Source: Bowmanella dokdonensis
Lineage (GTDB): Bacteria; Pseudomonadota; Gammaproteobacteria; Enterobacterales; Alteromonadaceae
Length of the DNA stretch: 64,000 nucleotides
Direction: 5' to 3'
NCBI RefSeq assembly: GCF_017254865.1
Contig: NZ_JAFKCV010000009.1
Span: 62,001-126,000 of the forward strand
The notes under the pieces are model-generated. The model did not search any database, was not told where the DNA came from, and saw only the letters and a list, made by a program, of their open reading frames with translations. Positions 18,798 to 26,703 of the stretch are shown piece by piece. The translations under genes and the position numbers were made by a program. Within the stretch, counting starts at the first letter, position 1; each line of letters opens with the position of its first letter.

Positions 18798-20307
18798 GGG
18801 CAAACTTCTGGCCTTAGTATTGATAGTGGCGGCGTTTTTTGCCGGTCGCTACTTTTTCGCGACAGGGCCTGTGCAGATGACCGACAGCCGCGGCGGCGCC
18901 AGTTATGGCGGTAATCAGGAGGCGACGGCCGACGGCGAGCGACGCAGCGGTAGCTTGGTGCGCGGTATCCATATGGCCCCCATGACCGGTCAGGTGCATG
19001 AGGTCAGGGCCGGAGAGAAAATTATGGATACCGTCAAGCTCGCCCAAAGTGGCGACACCATCCATGTCTATCCCGGAACTTATTCGGAAACTGTCTATAT
19101 CGACAAGGACAATATTCGTCTGGTAGGGATCATTGAGGAAGGACAGCGCGCCACACTGGACGGCAAGGGCCATCTGAATGACGCCATCCTGTATTCCGGC
19201 AATGACATCGTGGTGGAGAACTTCCTCATAACCAAATACAAGGGCAATGCCATCATGGGCCAGGCCGGCAATAACTTCGAGATCCGCAACAATATCATTG
19301 TGGATACCGGGGTCTATGGGATCTTCCCGCAGCTAGGCAAGAACGGCATCGTCACCCATAACGTGATTTCCGGCATTGAGGACGCCGCCATTTACGTGGG
19401 CATGAGTGATAATATCCATGTGGCCCATAACCATGTGTTTGACAGCGTGGCCGGCATCGAAATTGAGAACAGCCGCCATGCCATAGTCGAAAACAACTTT
19501 GTCACCAACAATACCGGCGGCATCCTGGCCTTTATTACCCCGGGTCTGCCGGTGAAGACCACCTACGATGTGATTATCCGCAACAACTTTATTGTGGGTA
19601 ACAACCATAAGAACTTTGCGGCACCGGGCTCCACAGTGGCCGGCATCCCACCTGGCACCGGCATTCTGATTATGGCCGCCGACGAAGTGGTGGTGGAAGG
19701 CAATATCATCTCTGACAACAAGACCGCCGGTATCATTATCACCGACCATAATAATGCGCCCAATACCACCATTGACCCTGAGTCGGATCCGGCCCCGGAC
19801 AAAGTGGCGATCCTGGATAACCTGATGTCCAACAATGGCTACGACAGCATTGACGAAGTTAAGGCCCTGATGCTGACCGAATTCAAGACCGGCAAGGTGG
19901 ATATAGTCCGGGTTGGGGTCAGTCGTGACAGCTGTATTATCAACCGCCATCAGTATGTGACCGTGGGCGTGGATAAATGGGCGGAGTGCGGCTTTACCCA
20001 CACGGGCGATGTGCTGACCTATCTGCTGGATGAACCTGTGCCCCCCCGCGAAATCGATCCGGCCGAAGCCGGAAAGGTGGCGTACCTGGGGATCTGTGCA
20101 GGCTGCCATACCTACACCGGTCGCATGATTGGTCCGCCGGTACAGGTCATTCAGGCCCTGTATATGGACGACCCGCAGGGCCTGGCCGATTATATCGCCA
20201 ATCCGGTGAAAAAACGTGACGACTATCCCCAGATGCCGCCGCAGGACTATCTGGATCCGGCCACCCGCCTAGCGGTCGCCGAGTACATGTTGAGTGTGAC
20301 CAAGTAA
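18790..20307 (+). CDS. Parallel beta-helix protein fused to a C-terminal cytochrome c domain
   Basis: 505 aa from ATG 18790 (8-nt overlap with the peroxidase gene). An N-terminal signal or anchor (LLALVLIVAAFFAGRYFF) sends it to the periplasm. Residues about 68-350 are right-handed beta-helix coils of the NosD/carbohydrate-binding type (IVVENFLITKYKGNAI, IEIRNN-like turns with Asn ladders). Residues about 425-505 form a small c-type cytochrome: CAGCH 436-440 and a likely Met ligand in YPQMPP (M482). A family of beta-helix proteins (TIGR03805, from memory) is usually paired with a separate di-haem cytochrome; here a haem domain is fused. Substrate unknown; electron exchange with its two neighbours is inferred. 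Confidence 0.8.
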   Translation: MSKGKLLALVLIVAAFFAGRYFFATGPVQMTDSRGGASYGGNQEATADGERRSGSLVRGIHMAPMTGQVHEVRAGEKIMDTVKLAQSGDTIHVYPGTYSETVYIDKDNIRLVGIIEEGQRATLDGKGHLNDAILYSGNDIVVENFLITKYKGNAIMGQAGNNFEIRNNIIVDTGVYGIFPQLGKNGIVTHNVISGIEDAAIYVGMSDNIHVAHNHVFDSVAGIEIENSRHAIVENNFVTNNTGGILAFITPGLPVKTTYDVIIRNNFIVGNNHKNFAAPGSTVAGIPPGTGILIMAADEVVVEGNIISDNKTAGIIITDHNNAPNTTIDPESDPAPDKVAILDNLMSNNGYDSIDEVKALMLTEFKTGKVDIVRVGVSRDSCIINRHQYVTVGVDKWAECGFTHTGDVLTYLLDEPVPPREIDPAEAGKVAYLGICAGCHTYTGRMIGPPVQVIQALYMDDPQGLADYIANPVKKRDDYPQMPPQDYLDPATRLAVAEYMLSVTK

Positions 20308-20333
20308 GTCGACAGCCATCAGTGTTCAGGCGT

Positions 20334-20362
20334 CAGGGGCTGACGATCGTCAGCCCCTGGTT
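20334..20362. terminator. Perfect 26-bp palindrome, probable bidirectional terminator
   Basis: 20334-20359 is a perfect self-complementary palindrome (CAGGGGCTGACGA and its complement), lying between two convergent genes. On the + strand it is followed by GTTTATT, a weak U tract. It probably ends both the beta-helix operon and the AhpD-like gene. Confidence 0.55.
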
Positions 20363-20372
20363 TATTGGAAAC

Positions 20373-20849
20373 TCAGTCAAACTGCCCTGGCTGGTAACTT
20401 CCGATGTCTGCCCCCAGGCCGACGGCGAACCGGTTCCAGCCATTGATGGCGACGATGGCCAGTGTCAGATCGGTCAGTTGCTGGTCGCTGAAGTGGGGTT
20501 TGACACGCTCAAAGAGCGTGTCGGGAATACCTTTTGTTGCCATCAGGGTAAGGCTCTCAGCCCATTCCAGCGCGGCTTGCTCCTGGGCAGTATAAAAAGG
20601 CGCCTCCCGCCAGGCGTTCAGCAGATACAGGCGTTGTCCCTTTTCGCCTTTTGCCAGGGCATCCTTACTGTGCATATCCAGACAGAAAGCGCAGCTGTTT
20701 AACTGGGAGACCCGGAATCTGACCAGCTCCAGCAATGTAAGCGGCAAGCCGTCCGGTTTGTCTGCAATACCGCTGACGTGCTTCTCCAATCCCAACATGG
20801 CTTTTAACGCGCCAGGTGAGGCTTCTGAATAATTTACTCTGATTGACAT
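20373..20849 (-). CDS. AhpD-like / carboxymuconolactone decarboxylase family protein
   Basis: 158 aa, all-helical, cytosolic. The AhpD signature is present: C53-A-F-C56 followed by H60 in NSCAFCLDMH, the redox-active pair and proton relay of alkyl hydroperoxidase-type enzymes. The rest of the fold (ALEWAESLT, LTLAIVAINGWNR) also fits this family. A peroxidase or disulfide reductase role is inferred; no partner peroxiredoxin or reductase is adjacent. It is divergent from an AraC-type regulator gene (141 bp between them), which may control it. Confidence 0.85.
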   Translation of the reverse strand: MSIRVNYSEASPGALKAMLGLEKHVSGIADKPDGLPLTLLELVRFRVSQLNSCAFCLDMHSKDALAKGEKGQRLYLLNAWREAPFYTAQEQAALEWAESLTLMATKGIPDTLFERVKPHFSDQQLTDLTLAIVAINGWNRFAVGLGADIGSYQPGQFD

Positions 20850-20990
20850 GATTAGCTCCTGTGCTTTAACAATGCTTGTGCAGCATAGCGATCTCTCCCA
20901 GAGTAAAATTGTATGTTTTCGACATCTTTTTAACCCTTTTCGCCTGCCCCTGTGGTGGTAAACTGAGCAGAGGGATAACGGGAATACTTC

Positions 20991-21806
20991 ATGTCAGCAC
21001 TCGATCATCTGGGCTTTATCAGATACAGGCCAAGCCCTGTACTTCGGTCCTATATACAATGTTACTGGCGGATCCGTCGGGCAGCTCCCGTGCCCGGCGC
21101 CGGGGCTGAACTGATGCACCCGGAAGGTGGCGGAGGTCTGATTTTTAATTTCGGCGCTCCCTTGCTCTTTAATGGCCGGTTAGTGAGCACTCCCTGTCTG
21201 GCGTTGGGTCCGAATGCTAAAACCACCCGGCTGGCCTTTACCGGGGCGATCGATGCCCTCGGCGTCAGATTTTTTCCCGGGCGGGCTTACGGGCTGTTTC
21301 AGCGGCCACTGGTGGAGCTTGTGGATATTCAACATAGCCTGGACGAATTAAATATTGAGTTACAGGGCAACCTGCTGGCGGAGCGTCTGGCGCTGCTGGT
21401 GGAGGACAAGGACAGGGTCATGCTGCTTGACACTGTGTTACAGCAGCGGGTTCTCAACGCGGATAGTCCAAGAGAGGGTTTTATCGCCGCTCTGGACTGG
21501 ATTAGGCGCAGCAAGGGAATACTTCCCGTGGCTGATTTAAGCGGTCAGCTGGGGATTGGTCAGCGCCAGTTGGAACGGCTGTTCAGGCACTGGCTGGGGC
21601 TCACACCCAAGCAATACAGTAAACTGCAAAGAGTGGGACTGACGCGTTCGTTGATCAAGTCGGCCGGACCCGGGCTTTCTCTCACCGACACTGCCTACCA
21701 GGCCGGCTATTTTGATCAGGCCCATTTTAATCACGAGTTTAAGCAGGTCACAGGGCTGACGCCGGGACAATACATGCGACGCCATACCCAAAGAACAGAA
21801 AATTAG
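20991..21806 (+). CDS. AraC-family transcriptional regulator
   Basis: 271 aa. The N-terminal half (about 5-150) is a sensor-type domain (IRYRPSPVLRSYIQCYWRI, FTGAIDALGVRFFPGRAYGL) of the kind found in AraC regulators without a classical cupin signature. The C-terminal 100 residues hold the paired helix-turn-helix: LPVADLSGQLGIGQRQLERL for the first and LTDTAYQAGYFDQAHFNHEF for the second, followed by GLTPGQYMRR. It is transcribed away from the AhpD-like gene, a typical place for a local regulator. Effector unknown. Confidence 0.92.
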   Translation: MSALDHLGFIRYRPSPVLRSYIQCYWRIRRAAPVPGAGAELMHPEGGGGLIFNFGAPLLFNGRLVSTPCLALGPNAKTTRLAFTGAIDALGVRFFPGRAYGLFQRPLVELVDIQHSLDELNIELQGNLLAERLALLVEDKDRVMLLDTVLQQRVLNADSPREGFIAALDWIRRSKGILPVADLSGQLGIGQRQLERLFRHWLGLTPKQYSKLQRVGLTRSLIKSAGPGLSLTDTAYQAGYFDQAHFNHEFKQVTGLTPGQYMRRHTQRTEN

Positions 21807-21900
21807 CTCGGGCAAAGGCGCAGAGGGACAAGAAAGGATTGTGGGCATGCTTTGTTGCAGCCGTTGCCGCATGAAATCCTCAACGACATACCCAGTAAAA

Positions 21901-22365
21901 TCATGACTCAGGTTTAATTGCGTTATAAGCCTCAGTGCCCCATAAAGGCACAGTCGAGAGGCTGTGCTTAAAGCTGCCTGAGGTTTCCTTGGTTGAGTAT
22001 GAGACATACATCAGGGTCTGGTGCTCAACGTCCAGAATACGCCGGATCTTCATCGACTTGAAAAAGATGCTTTTGGACTTGCTGAACAGCACCTCTCCGT
22101 CCTTGCCCTTATCTATCTGGGCAATCATCCCTGCGGTGATGGGACCGGTCTGGCGACAGGCTATAGCGCTGTCAGAGGGATCGGAAAAATCCAGGTTGGC
22201 CTCAATACTGGATACATGGCAGGTTACGCCTGTCACTACCGGATCGGTGAAGGCATCCAGTTTGATGTCCTTGGTGGTAAATACCCCCAGGGACACATCG
22301 CCCACTTCGTTGTTGTCACAACCCACAAGCATCAGCAGCGGTATTACAAAGTAAAGGGGGCGCAT
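21901..22365 (-). CDS. creA: CreA-family protein, predicted lipoprotein
   Basis: 154 aa from ATG 22365, chosen because GAGGAG lies about nine bases upstream and a lipoprotein signal (LYFVIPLLMLVGC) follows directly; the frame stays open to 22413. The body matches CreA: VGDVSLGVFTTKDIKLDAF, VTGVTCHVSSIE, DPSDSAIACRQTGPI and VFFSKSKSIFFKSMK-like strands. CreA is a conserved periplasmic protein of unknown biochemical role in proteobacteria. Two Cys (in VTCHVS and ACRQTG) are conserved in the family. The lipobox differs from the cleaved signal of E. coli CreA. Confidence 0.9.
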   Translation of the reverse strand: MRPLYFVIPLLMLVGCDNNEVGDVSLGVFTTKDIKLDAFTDPVVTGVTCHVSSIEANLDFSDPSDSAIACRQTGPITAGMIAQIDKGKDGEVLFSKSKSIFFKSMKIRRILDVEHQTLMYVSYSTKETSGSFKHSLSTVPLWGTEAYNAIKPES

Positions 22366-22472
22366 AGTCGGGTCTCCTCGGGTTAATTGTTGCAATCCTG
22401 CCACTTTGGCCACAGGTAGAAAAGTAAAAAACGGCAGAAAAACCGTTCTACAGCGCTTTCTTCGATGGGCTG

Positions 22473-23147
22473 CTATTGTGTGTCAGTCAATTCAAACAGG
22501 GGGCCTTCCAGCAGAGTGACTAAAGTAGCGCCGGCCTGGCTCAAGTCCAGCTTGGATTGGGGGTGGCTCAACAACTGATATTCCAGATGATAGAGGGTCG
22601 CCATCAGGATATGCGCCCGTTCCCTGGCCTGGCCTTTGCCGAGTGTGGCGAAAAATTGCTCGATAGCCTGGCACATCATCAGTTGCGGCTGTTGATACAG
22701 GGCGGCAAGCTTGGCATCCCGCAAGGCCTCCTGTCGGAATGACCACTCCAGGATTCGGGCGTCTTTGTCCGCCACCTGGTTTTGCACATGGGACAGTAAA
22801 AAGCTGGCCAGTGATGCTTTGAGTTTACGGCTGTCTCCATGGCGCTGGAATTCCTCCAGGGCAATCCAGGCGCTTTGCTCCAGCAGTTGTATCTGACTGA
22901 AGTTTTTCTCTACAAAATAGACAAAGGCGTCATGGATCAGGCATTCGATGGTATCGAAGTAATAAGTCGTGGCTGACAGGGGCACGTCAGCTTCCTTGGC
23001 AACTGCCCTGTGCCTTATCTCCCGTATGCCATCTCTGACCATGATCCTCAGTGTGGCCTCAAGGATGCCATTTCTGCGCTGGAGACTGTCCCTGCGTTTG
23101 GCCTGTCGGCCCTGGTATGTCAGTTCCAGATTGTCTAATCTCTGCAT
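22473..23147 (-). CDS. TetR-family transcriptional regulator
   Basis: 224 aa. The N-terminal HTH lies at about 25-70 (ILEATLRIMVRDGIREIRHR, AKEADVPLSATTYYF), followed by a helical ligand domain. The YYF-x-T/S-I-E-LIHDAF pattern is typical of TetR. The start is three bases past the cysG stop codon on the same strand, so it is almost certainly co-transcribed with cysG. Target genes cannot be told from the sequence; the close tie to cysG may be only positional. Confidence 0.88.
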   Translation of the reverse strand: MQRLDNLELTYQGRQAKRRDSLQRRNGILEATLRIMVRDGIREIRHRAVAKEADVPLSATTYYFDTIECLIHDAFVYFVEKNFSQIQLLEQSAWIALEEFQRHGDSRKLKASLASFLLSHVQNQVADKDARILEWSFRQEALRDAKLAALYQQPQLMMCQAIEQFFATLGKGQARERAHILMATLYHLEYQLLSHPQSKLDLSQAGATLVTLLEGPLFELTDTQ

Positions 23148-23150
23148 GGC

Positions 23151-24527
23151 CTAATCCGGTGCAAACCAGTTCAATTTTTCCCGCAAGGTTACCACAGTGC
23201 CGACGATGATCAGAGCGGGTGGTTTGATATGGGCAGCTTTTTCCTGAATGTCCGACAGGGTACCCGTGACCACCTGCTGAGACTGGGTGGTGGCCTGCTC
23301 AACCAGGGCAATAGGTGTGGCCGGGCTCATACCCTGGGCAATAAGCTCCCGACAGATTACCGGCAGGCCGGTCAGACCCATATAAAACACCAGGGTCTGG
23401 TGTTTCTGCACCAGGGCTGGCCAGTCCAGATTGATGCTGTCATCCTGCAGATGGCCGGTGGCAAATACCACGGACTGGGCGTGATCCCTGTGGGTCAGGG
23501 GGATTCCCGCATAGCTTGCCGCGCCGCTTGCCGCCGTAATACCGGGCACCACCTCAAAGCCAATGCCATGCTCCAGCAGAATCTCTATCTCTTCTCCGCC
23601 ACGGCCAAAGATAAAAGGGTCGCCGCCCTTGAGTCGCACCACCCGTTTGCCTGCTTTGGCTTCCCGTACCAGTAACTGATTGATGTCTTCCTGGGGCAGG
23701 GTGTGGTTGCTGGCCGCCTTGCCAACGTAAACCTTCTCTGCATCCCGGCGCACCATATCCAGAATTTCGCTGGAGACCAGTCTGTCATAGACAACCAGAT
23801 CGGCTTTCTGCATCAGACGCAGGGCGCGAAAAGTCAGAAGCTCCGGGTCGCCGGGCCCGGCACCCACCAGATACACCTCGCCCTGTATTTTGGGTTCAGC
23901 CTGTTCCAGTTTTTCCTGCATCCGGCGTTCGGCTTGCTGCTCATTGCCTTTAAGCAACTGTTCGGCTATCTCGCCGTCAAACACCTCTTCCCAGAAGTAG
24001 CGTCGCTCAGTGACCGTGTTAAAGCGTTGCTTGACCTGTTCGCGAAATCTATCGGCAAAGCTGCCAAGCAAACTGATGCGTCTAGGCAGAAAGGCTTCCA
24101 GCTTCTGGCGCAGATAACGCAGCAGCACTGGCGCCACGCCGCCGCTGCTCATGGCTATCAAAACAGGAGAGCGGTCAATAATGGCCGGGGTGATAAAGCC
24201 GCATAGGGCAGGGGCATCCACCACATTGACCAGCAGGTTGCGGGCTTTGGCCTGGACGCTGATTTGAGCATTAAGGGGCTCGTCGCTGGTAGCCACGAAT
24301 ACCAGTTGGACGTCTTTCAGATCCTGCTCCTGATAGACCCTCTGGTGCAGGGTGATCCGGCCGCTCTGGGCAAACTGTCTGACCGGGCCGCTGATATCCG
24401 GAGCCACGACCTTTATGGTGGCATGGGTGCGGGCCAGCAGCTCGATTTTGCGTGCCGCCACCTCACCGGCGCCCACTACCAGTACCTGTAGCTGTTGGGT
24501 TTCCACAAACAGGGGGAAGTATTGCAT
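23151..24527 (-). CDS. cysG: Siroheme synthase CysG (trifunctional)
   Basis: 458 aa, full length (E. coli 457). The N-terminal NAD-binding dehydrogenase/ferrochelatase module starts MQYFPLF and has the Rossmann motif VLVVGAGEVAARK. The dimerisation region follows to about 150. The C-terminal SAM-dependent uroporphyrinogen III methyltransferase starts about 215 (VYLVGAGPGDPELLTFRALR, VRLKGGDPFIFGRGGEE, VPGITAASGAASYAGIPLTH). It makes siroheme from uroporphyrinogen III for sulfite and nitrite reductases, cytosolic. It leads a pair with the TetR gene. No nir or cysJI genes are in the window. Confidence 0.96.
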   Translation of the reverse strand: MQYFPLFVETQQLQVLVVGAGEVAARKIELLARTHATIKVVAPDISGPVRQFAQSGRITLHQRVYQEQDLKDVQLVFVATSDEPLNAQISVQAKARNLLVNVVDAPALCGFITPAIIDRSPVLIAMSSGGVAPVLLRYLRQKLEAFLPRRISLLGSFADRFREQVKQRFNTVTERRYFWEEVFDGEIAEQLLKGNEQQAERRMQEKLEQAEPKIQGEVYLVGAGPGDPELLTFRALRLMQKADLVVYDRLVSSEILDMVRRDAEKVYVGKAASNHTLPQEDINQLLVREAKAGKRVVRLKGGDPFIFGRGGEEIEILLEHGIGFEVVPGITAASGAASYAGIPLTHRDHAQSVVFATGHLQDDSINLDWPALVQKHQTLVFYMGLTGLPVICRELIAQGMSPATPIALVEQATTQSQQVVTGTLSDIQEKAAHIKPPALIIVGTVVTLREKLNWFAPD

Positions 24528-24629
24528 CTTAACTCATTGATCTAAGGGACTGGAGCCATTGTGGCAGACTCTCTTATAACCACAAAATATCAATTTTTGA
24601 AAATATATGCATTTTAGGTGAGCAGTGAC

Positions 24630-24652
24630 AAAAAATCCCGCCTCGGCGGGAT
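24630..24652 (-). terminator. Rho-independent terminator downstream of deaD
   Basis: On the minus strand an 8-bp stem (ATCCCGCC / GGCGGGAT, 24635-24652, two-base loop) is followed by a T6 run (24635-24630). It lies about 40 bp past the deaD stop codon. Confidence 0.8.
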
Positions 24653-24690
24653 CTTGTCTATGGGCAAACTAGCCGCTCAAATGTAGAGGA

Positions 24691-26496
24691 TTACTCCTTG
24701 GCTTTACGGGGCTTTTTCGGTTTATCGAAATTGGGCCGCTCGTCACGGGGCTTGTCAGCGCGAGGCCTGCGGGGCTTGTCACCCCCTGGGGCTTCTTCTG
24801 TCCATTCGCGCAGATTGATCCGCTGGCCGGCCACGCGGGTTTTCTGCAGAATCTGGCGGATCTCAGGCGGCATACCCTGGGGCAGGTCCACTGTGCTGTA
24901 ATTGTCGTGAATATCGATGGCGCCGATATGCTTGCTGTCGATGCCTGCTTCATTGGCGATGGCACCTACGATATTGCCCGGTTTGACACCATGGGCATGG
25001 CCCACTTCCAGCTTGAAGCGTTGCATACCTTCCTCCGGGGCACTGGTGCGACGGCGGGGGGAGCGTTCCTTGTCACCACGGCCGCGGCTGTCACGCCCTT
25101 CATCACGGAACTTGCCCGGGCGCTCTGGGCGGTCACCGCCTCTGGGCGCGCGCTCTGTCAGATCCGGCCGGTCCGTTTCCTTCAACAGCAAAGGCTCATC
25201 CCCCTGGGCTATTTTGGCCAGTGCCGCCATCAGCACTTCAGGATTGGCTTCAGTTTCGGCCTGAATGGCTTCGATGACCGGGATCAGGGATTCAATGCTG
25301 TCATCTTCCATCGCCTCGATAACCGACTGCTTAAACCGACGAAGACGCTGTTCATTCAGTTCCGACACTGACGGAATGGGCATGGATTCGATGCGCTGGT
25401 TGGTGGCCTTTTCGATGGCGAACAACATGCGCTTTTCCCGGTGGGAGATAAACAGAATGGCATCGCCCTGGCGGCCGGCGCGTCCAGTACGACCGATACG
25501 GTGCACATAGGACTCGGTATCGTAAGGCACGTCGAAGTTGATCACATGGCTGACCCGTTCCACATCCAAACCGCGGGCCACCACATCGGTGGCGATGAGG
25601 ATATCGATCTTACCGTCTTTGATTCGCTCGACGGTGCGTTCACGGGATTTCTGTGGAATATCACCGTTCAGCGGCTCTACTGCATAACCCCTGGCAGCGA
25701 GCTTCTCGGCCAGTTCCAGAGTGGCGGTTTTGGTCCGCACGAAGATGATGACGCCGTCAAACTCTTCCACTTCGAGAATCCGGGTCAGGGCTTCCAGTTT
25801 ATGGTGCCCTGCCACCTGGCAGTAACGCTGGCGGATAGTGCTGGCGGTACTGACCTTGGAGGCGATCTTGACCAGCTTGGGGTTATTCAGATACTTGTTG
25901 GTGATGTTGCGGATACGGTCCGGCATGGTCGCCGAAAACAGCGCCGTCTGGCGCTCTTTGGGCGCATGGCTGAGGATCCATTCCACATCATCGATAAAAC
26001 CCATGCGCAGCATTTCATCTGCTTCGTCCAGCACCAGGAATTTCAGCTTGTCCAGTTTCAGGGTGCCACGCTTGATATGATCAATCACCCGGCCAGGCGT
26101 TCCCACCACCACCTGAACACCGCGTTTAAGCGGGCGGATTTGATTATCGTAAGACTGACCGCCGTAAATGGGCAGTACTTTTATCTGGCGGCTGAAACTG
26201 GCGTAGGTATGGAAAGCTTCGGCCACCTGTATGGCCAGCTCGCGGGTCGGCGCCAGCACCAGCAACTGCGTGGTGGTGTCCTCAGGATCGATCTGTGCCA
26301 GCATGGGCAGGGCAAAGGCCGCGGTTTTACCCGTGCCGGTCTGGGCCTGGCCCAGCAAGTCGTGACCTTCCAGCAACAAAGGGATGCTTTCGGCCTGAAT
26401 GGGGGAAGGCTTTTCGTAGCCCACCTTTTCCAGGGCCTGCAGCAAATGCGAAGGCAGGTTTAAATCTTTGAAACTGATGTCTGTGTTGCTGGTCAT
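24691..26496 (-). CDS. deaD: DEAD-box RNA helicase DeaD (CsdA)
   Basis: 601 aa, close to E. coli DeaD (629). Q motif region GYEKPSPIQAESIP; Walker A AQTGTGKTAA; LVLAPTRELA; box DEAD in FLVLDEADEML; SAT in LFSATMP; ATDVVARGLD; and HRIGRTGRAGR. A DbpA-type RNA-binding domain lies near the C-terminus (MQRFKLEVGHAHGVKPGNIV), flanked by Arg/Glu/Asp- and Lys/Arg-rich low-complexity tails. It unwinds structured RNA in ribosome assembly and cold adaptation. It is divergent from prsT over 207 bp, with no NlpI-like gene next to it. The terminator is at 24630-24652. Confidence 0.95.
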   Translation of the reverse strand: MTSNTDISFKDLNLPSHLLQALEKVGYEKPSPIQAESIPLLLEGHDLLGQAQTGTGKTAAFALPMLAQIDPEDTTTQLLVLAPTRELAIQVAEAFHTYASFSRQIKVLPIYGGQSYDNQIRPLKRGVQVVVGTPGRVIDHIKRGTLKLDKLKFLVLDEADEMLRMGFIDDVEWILSHAPKERQTALFSATMPDRIRNITNKYLNNPKLVKIASKVSTASTIRQRYCQVAGHHKLEALTRILEVEEFDGVIIFVRTKTATLELAEKLAARGYAVEPLNGDIPQKSRERTVERIKDGKIDILIATDVVARGLDVERVSHVINFDVPYDTESYVHRIGRTGRAGRQGDAILFISHREKRMLFAIEKATNQRIESMPIPSVSELNEQRLRRFKQSVIEAMEDDSIESLIPVIEAIQAETEANPEVLMAALAKIAQGDEPLLLKETDRPDLTERAPRGGDRPERPGKFRDEGRDSRGRGDKERSPRRRTSAPEEGMQRFKLEVGHAHGVKPGNIVGAIANEAGIDSKHIGAIDIHDNYSTVDLPQGMPPEIRQILQKTRVAGQRINLREWTEEAPGGDKPRRPRADKPRDERPNFDKPKKPRKAKE

Positions 26497-26703
26497 CTGG
26501 GATCCTGATGTATGGCGAGCGAAATGGCGTAAGGCCGAAACTGCAAAAGCGCAATTATATAAGAAATAGCGAAATTACACCATGTTAGCCACAAACTAAT
26601 CGATATGGGGTCAGGGGGCTGGCAGGGCTGCCTGTTGCATAAATTGCTGTTCGGCTCTAGTCTAGGCGAATCTCTGCAAGTGCCACTGTAATAAGGATTC
26701 CCA

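Noticed and set aside
25441-26463. 340-codon open frame on the plus strand
   Set aside because: Opposite deaD, whose helicase motifs are unambiguous.
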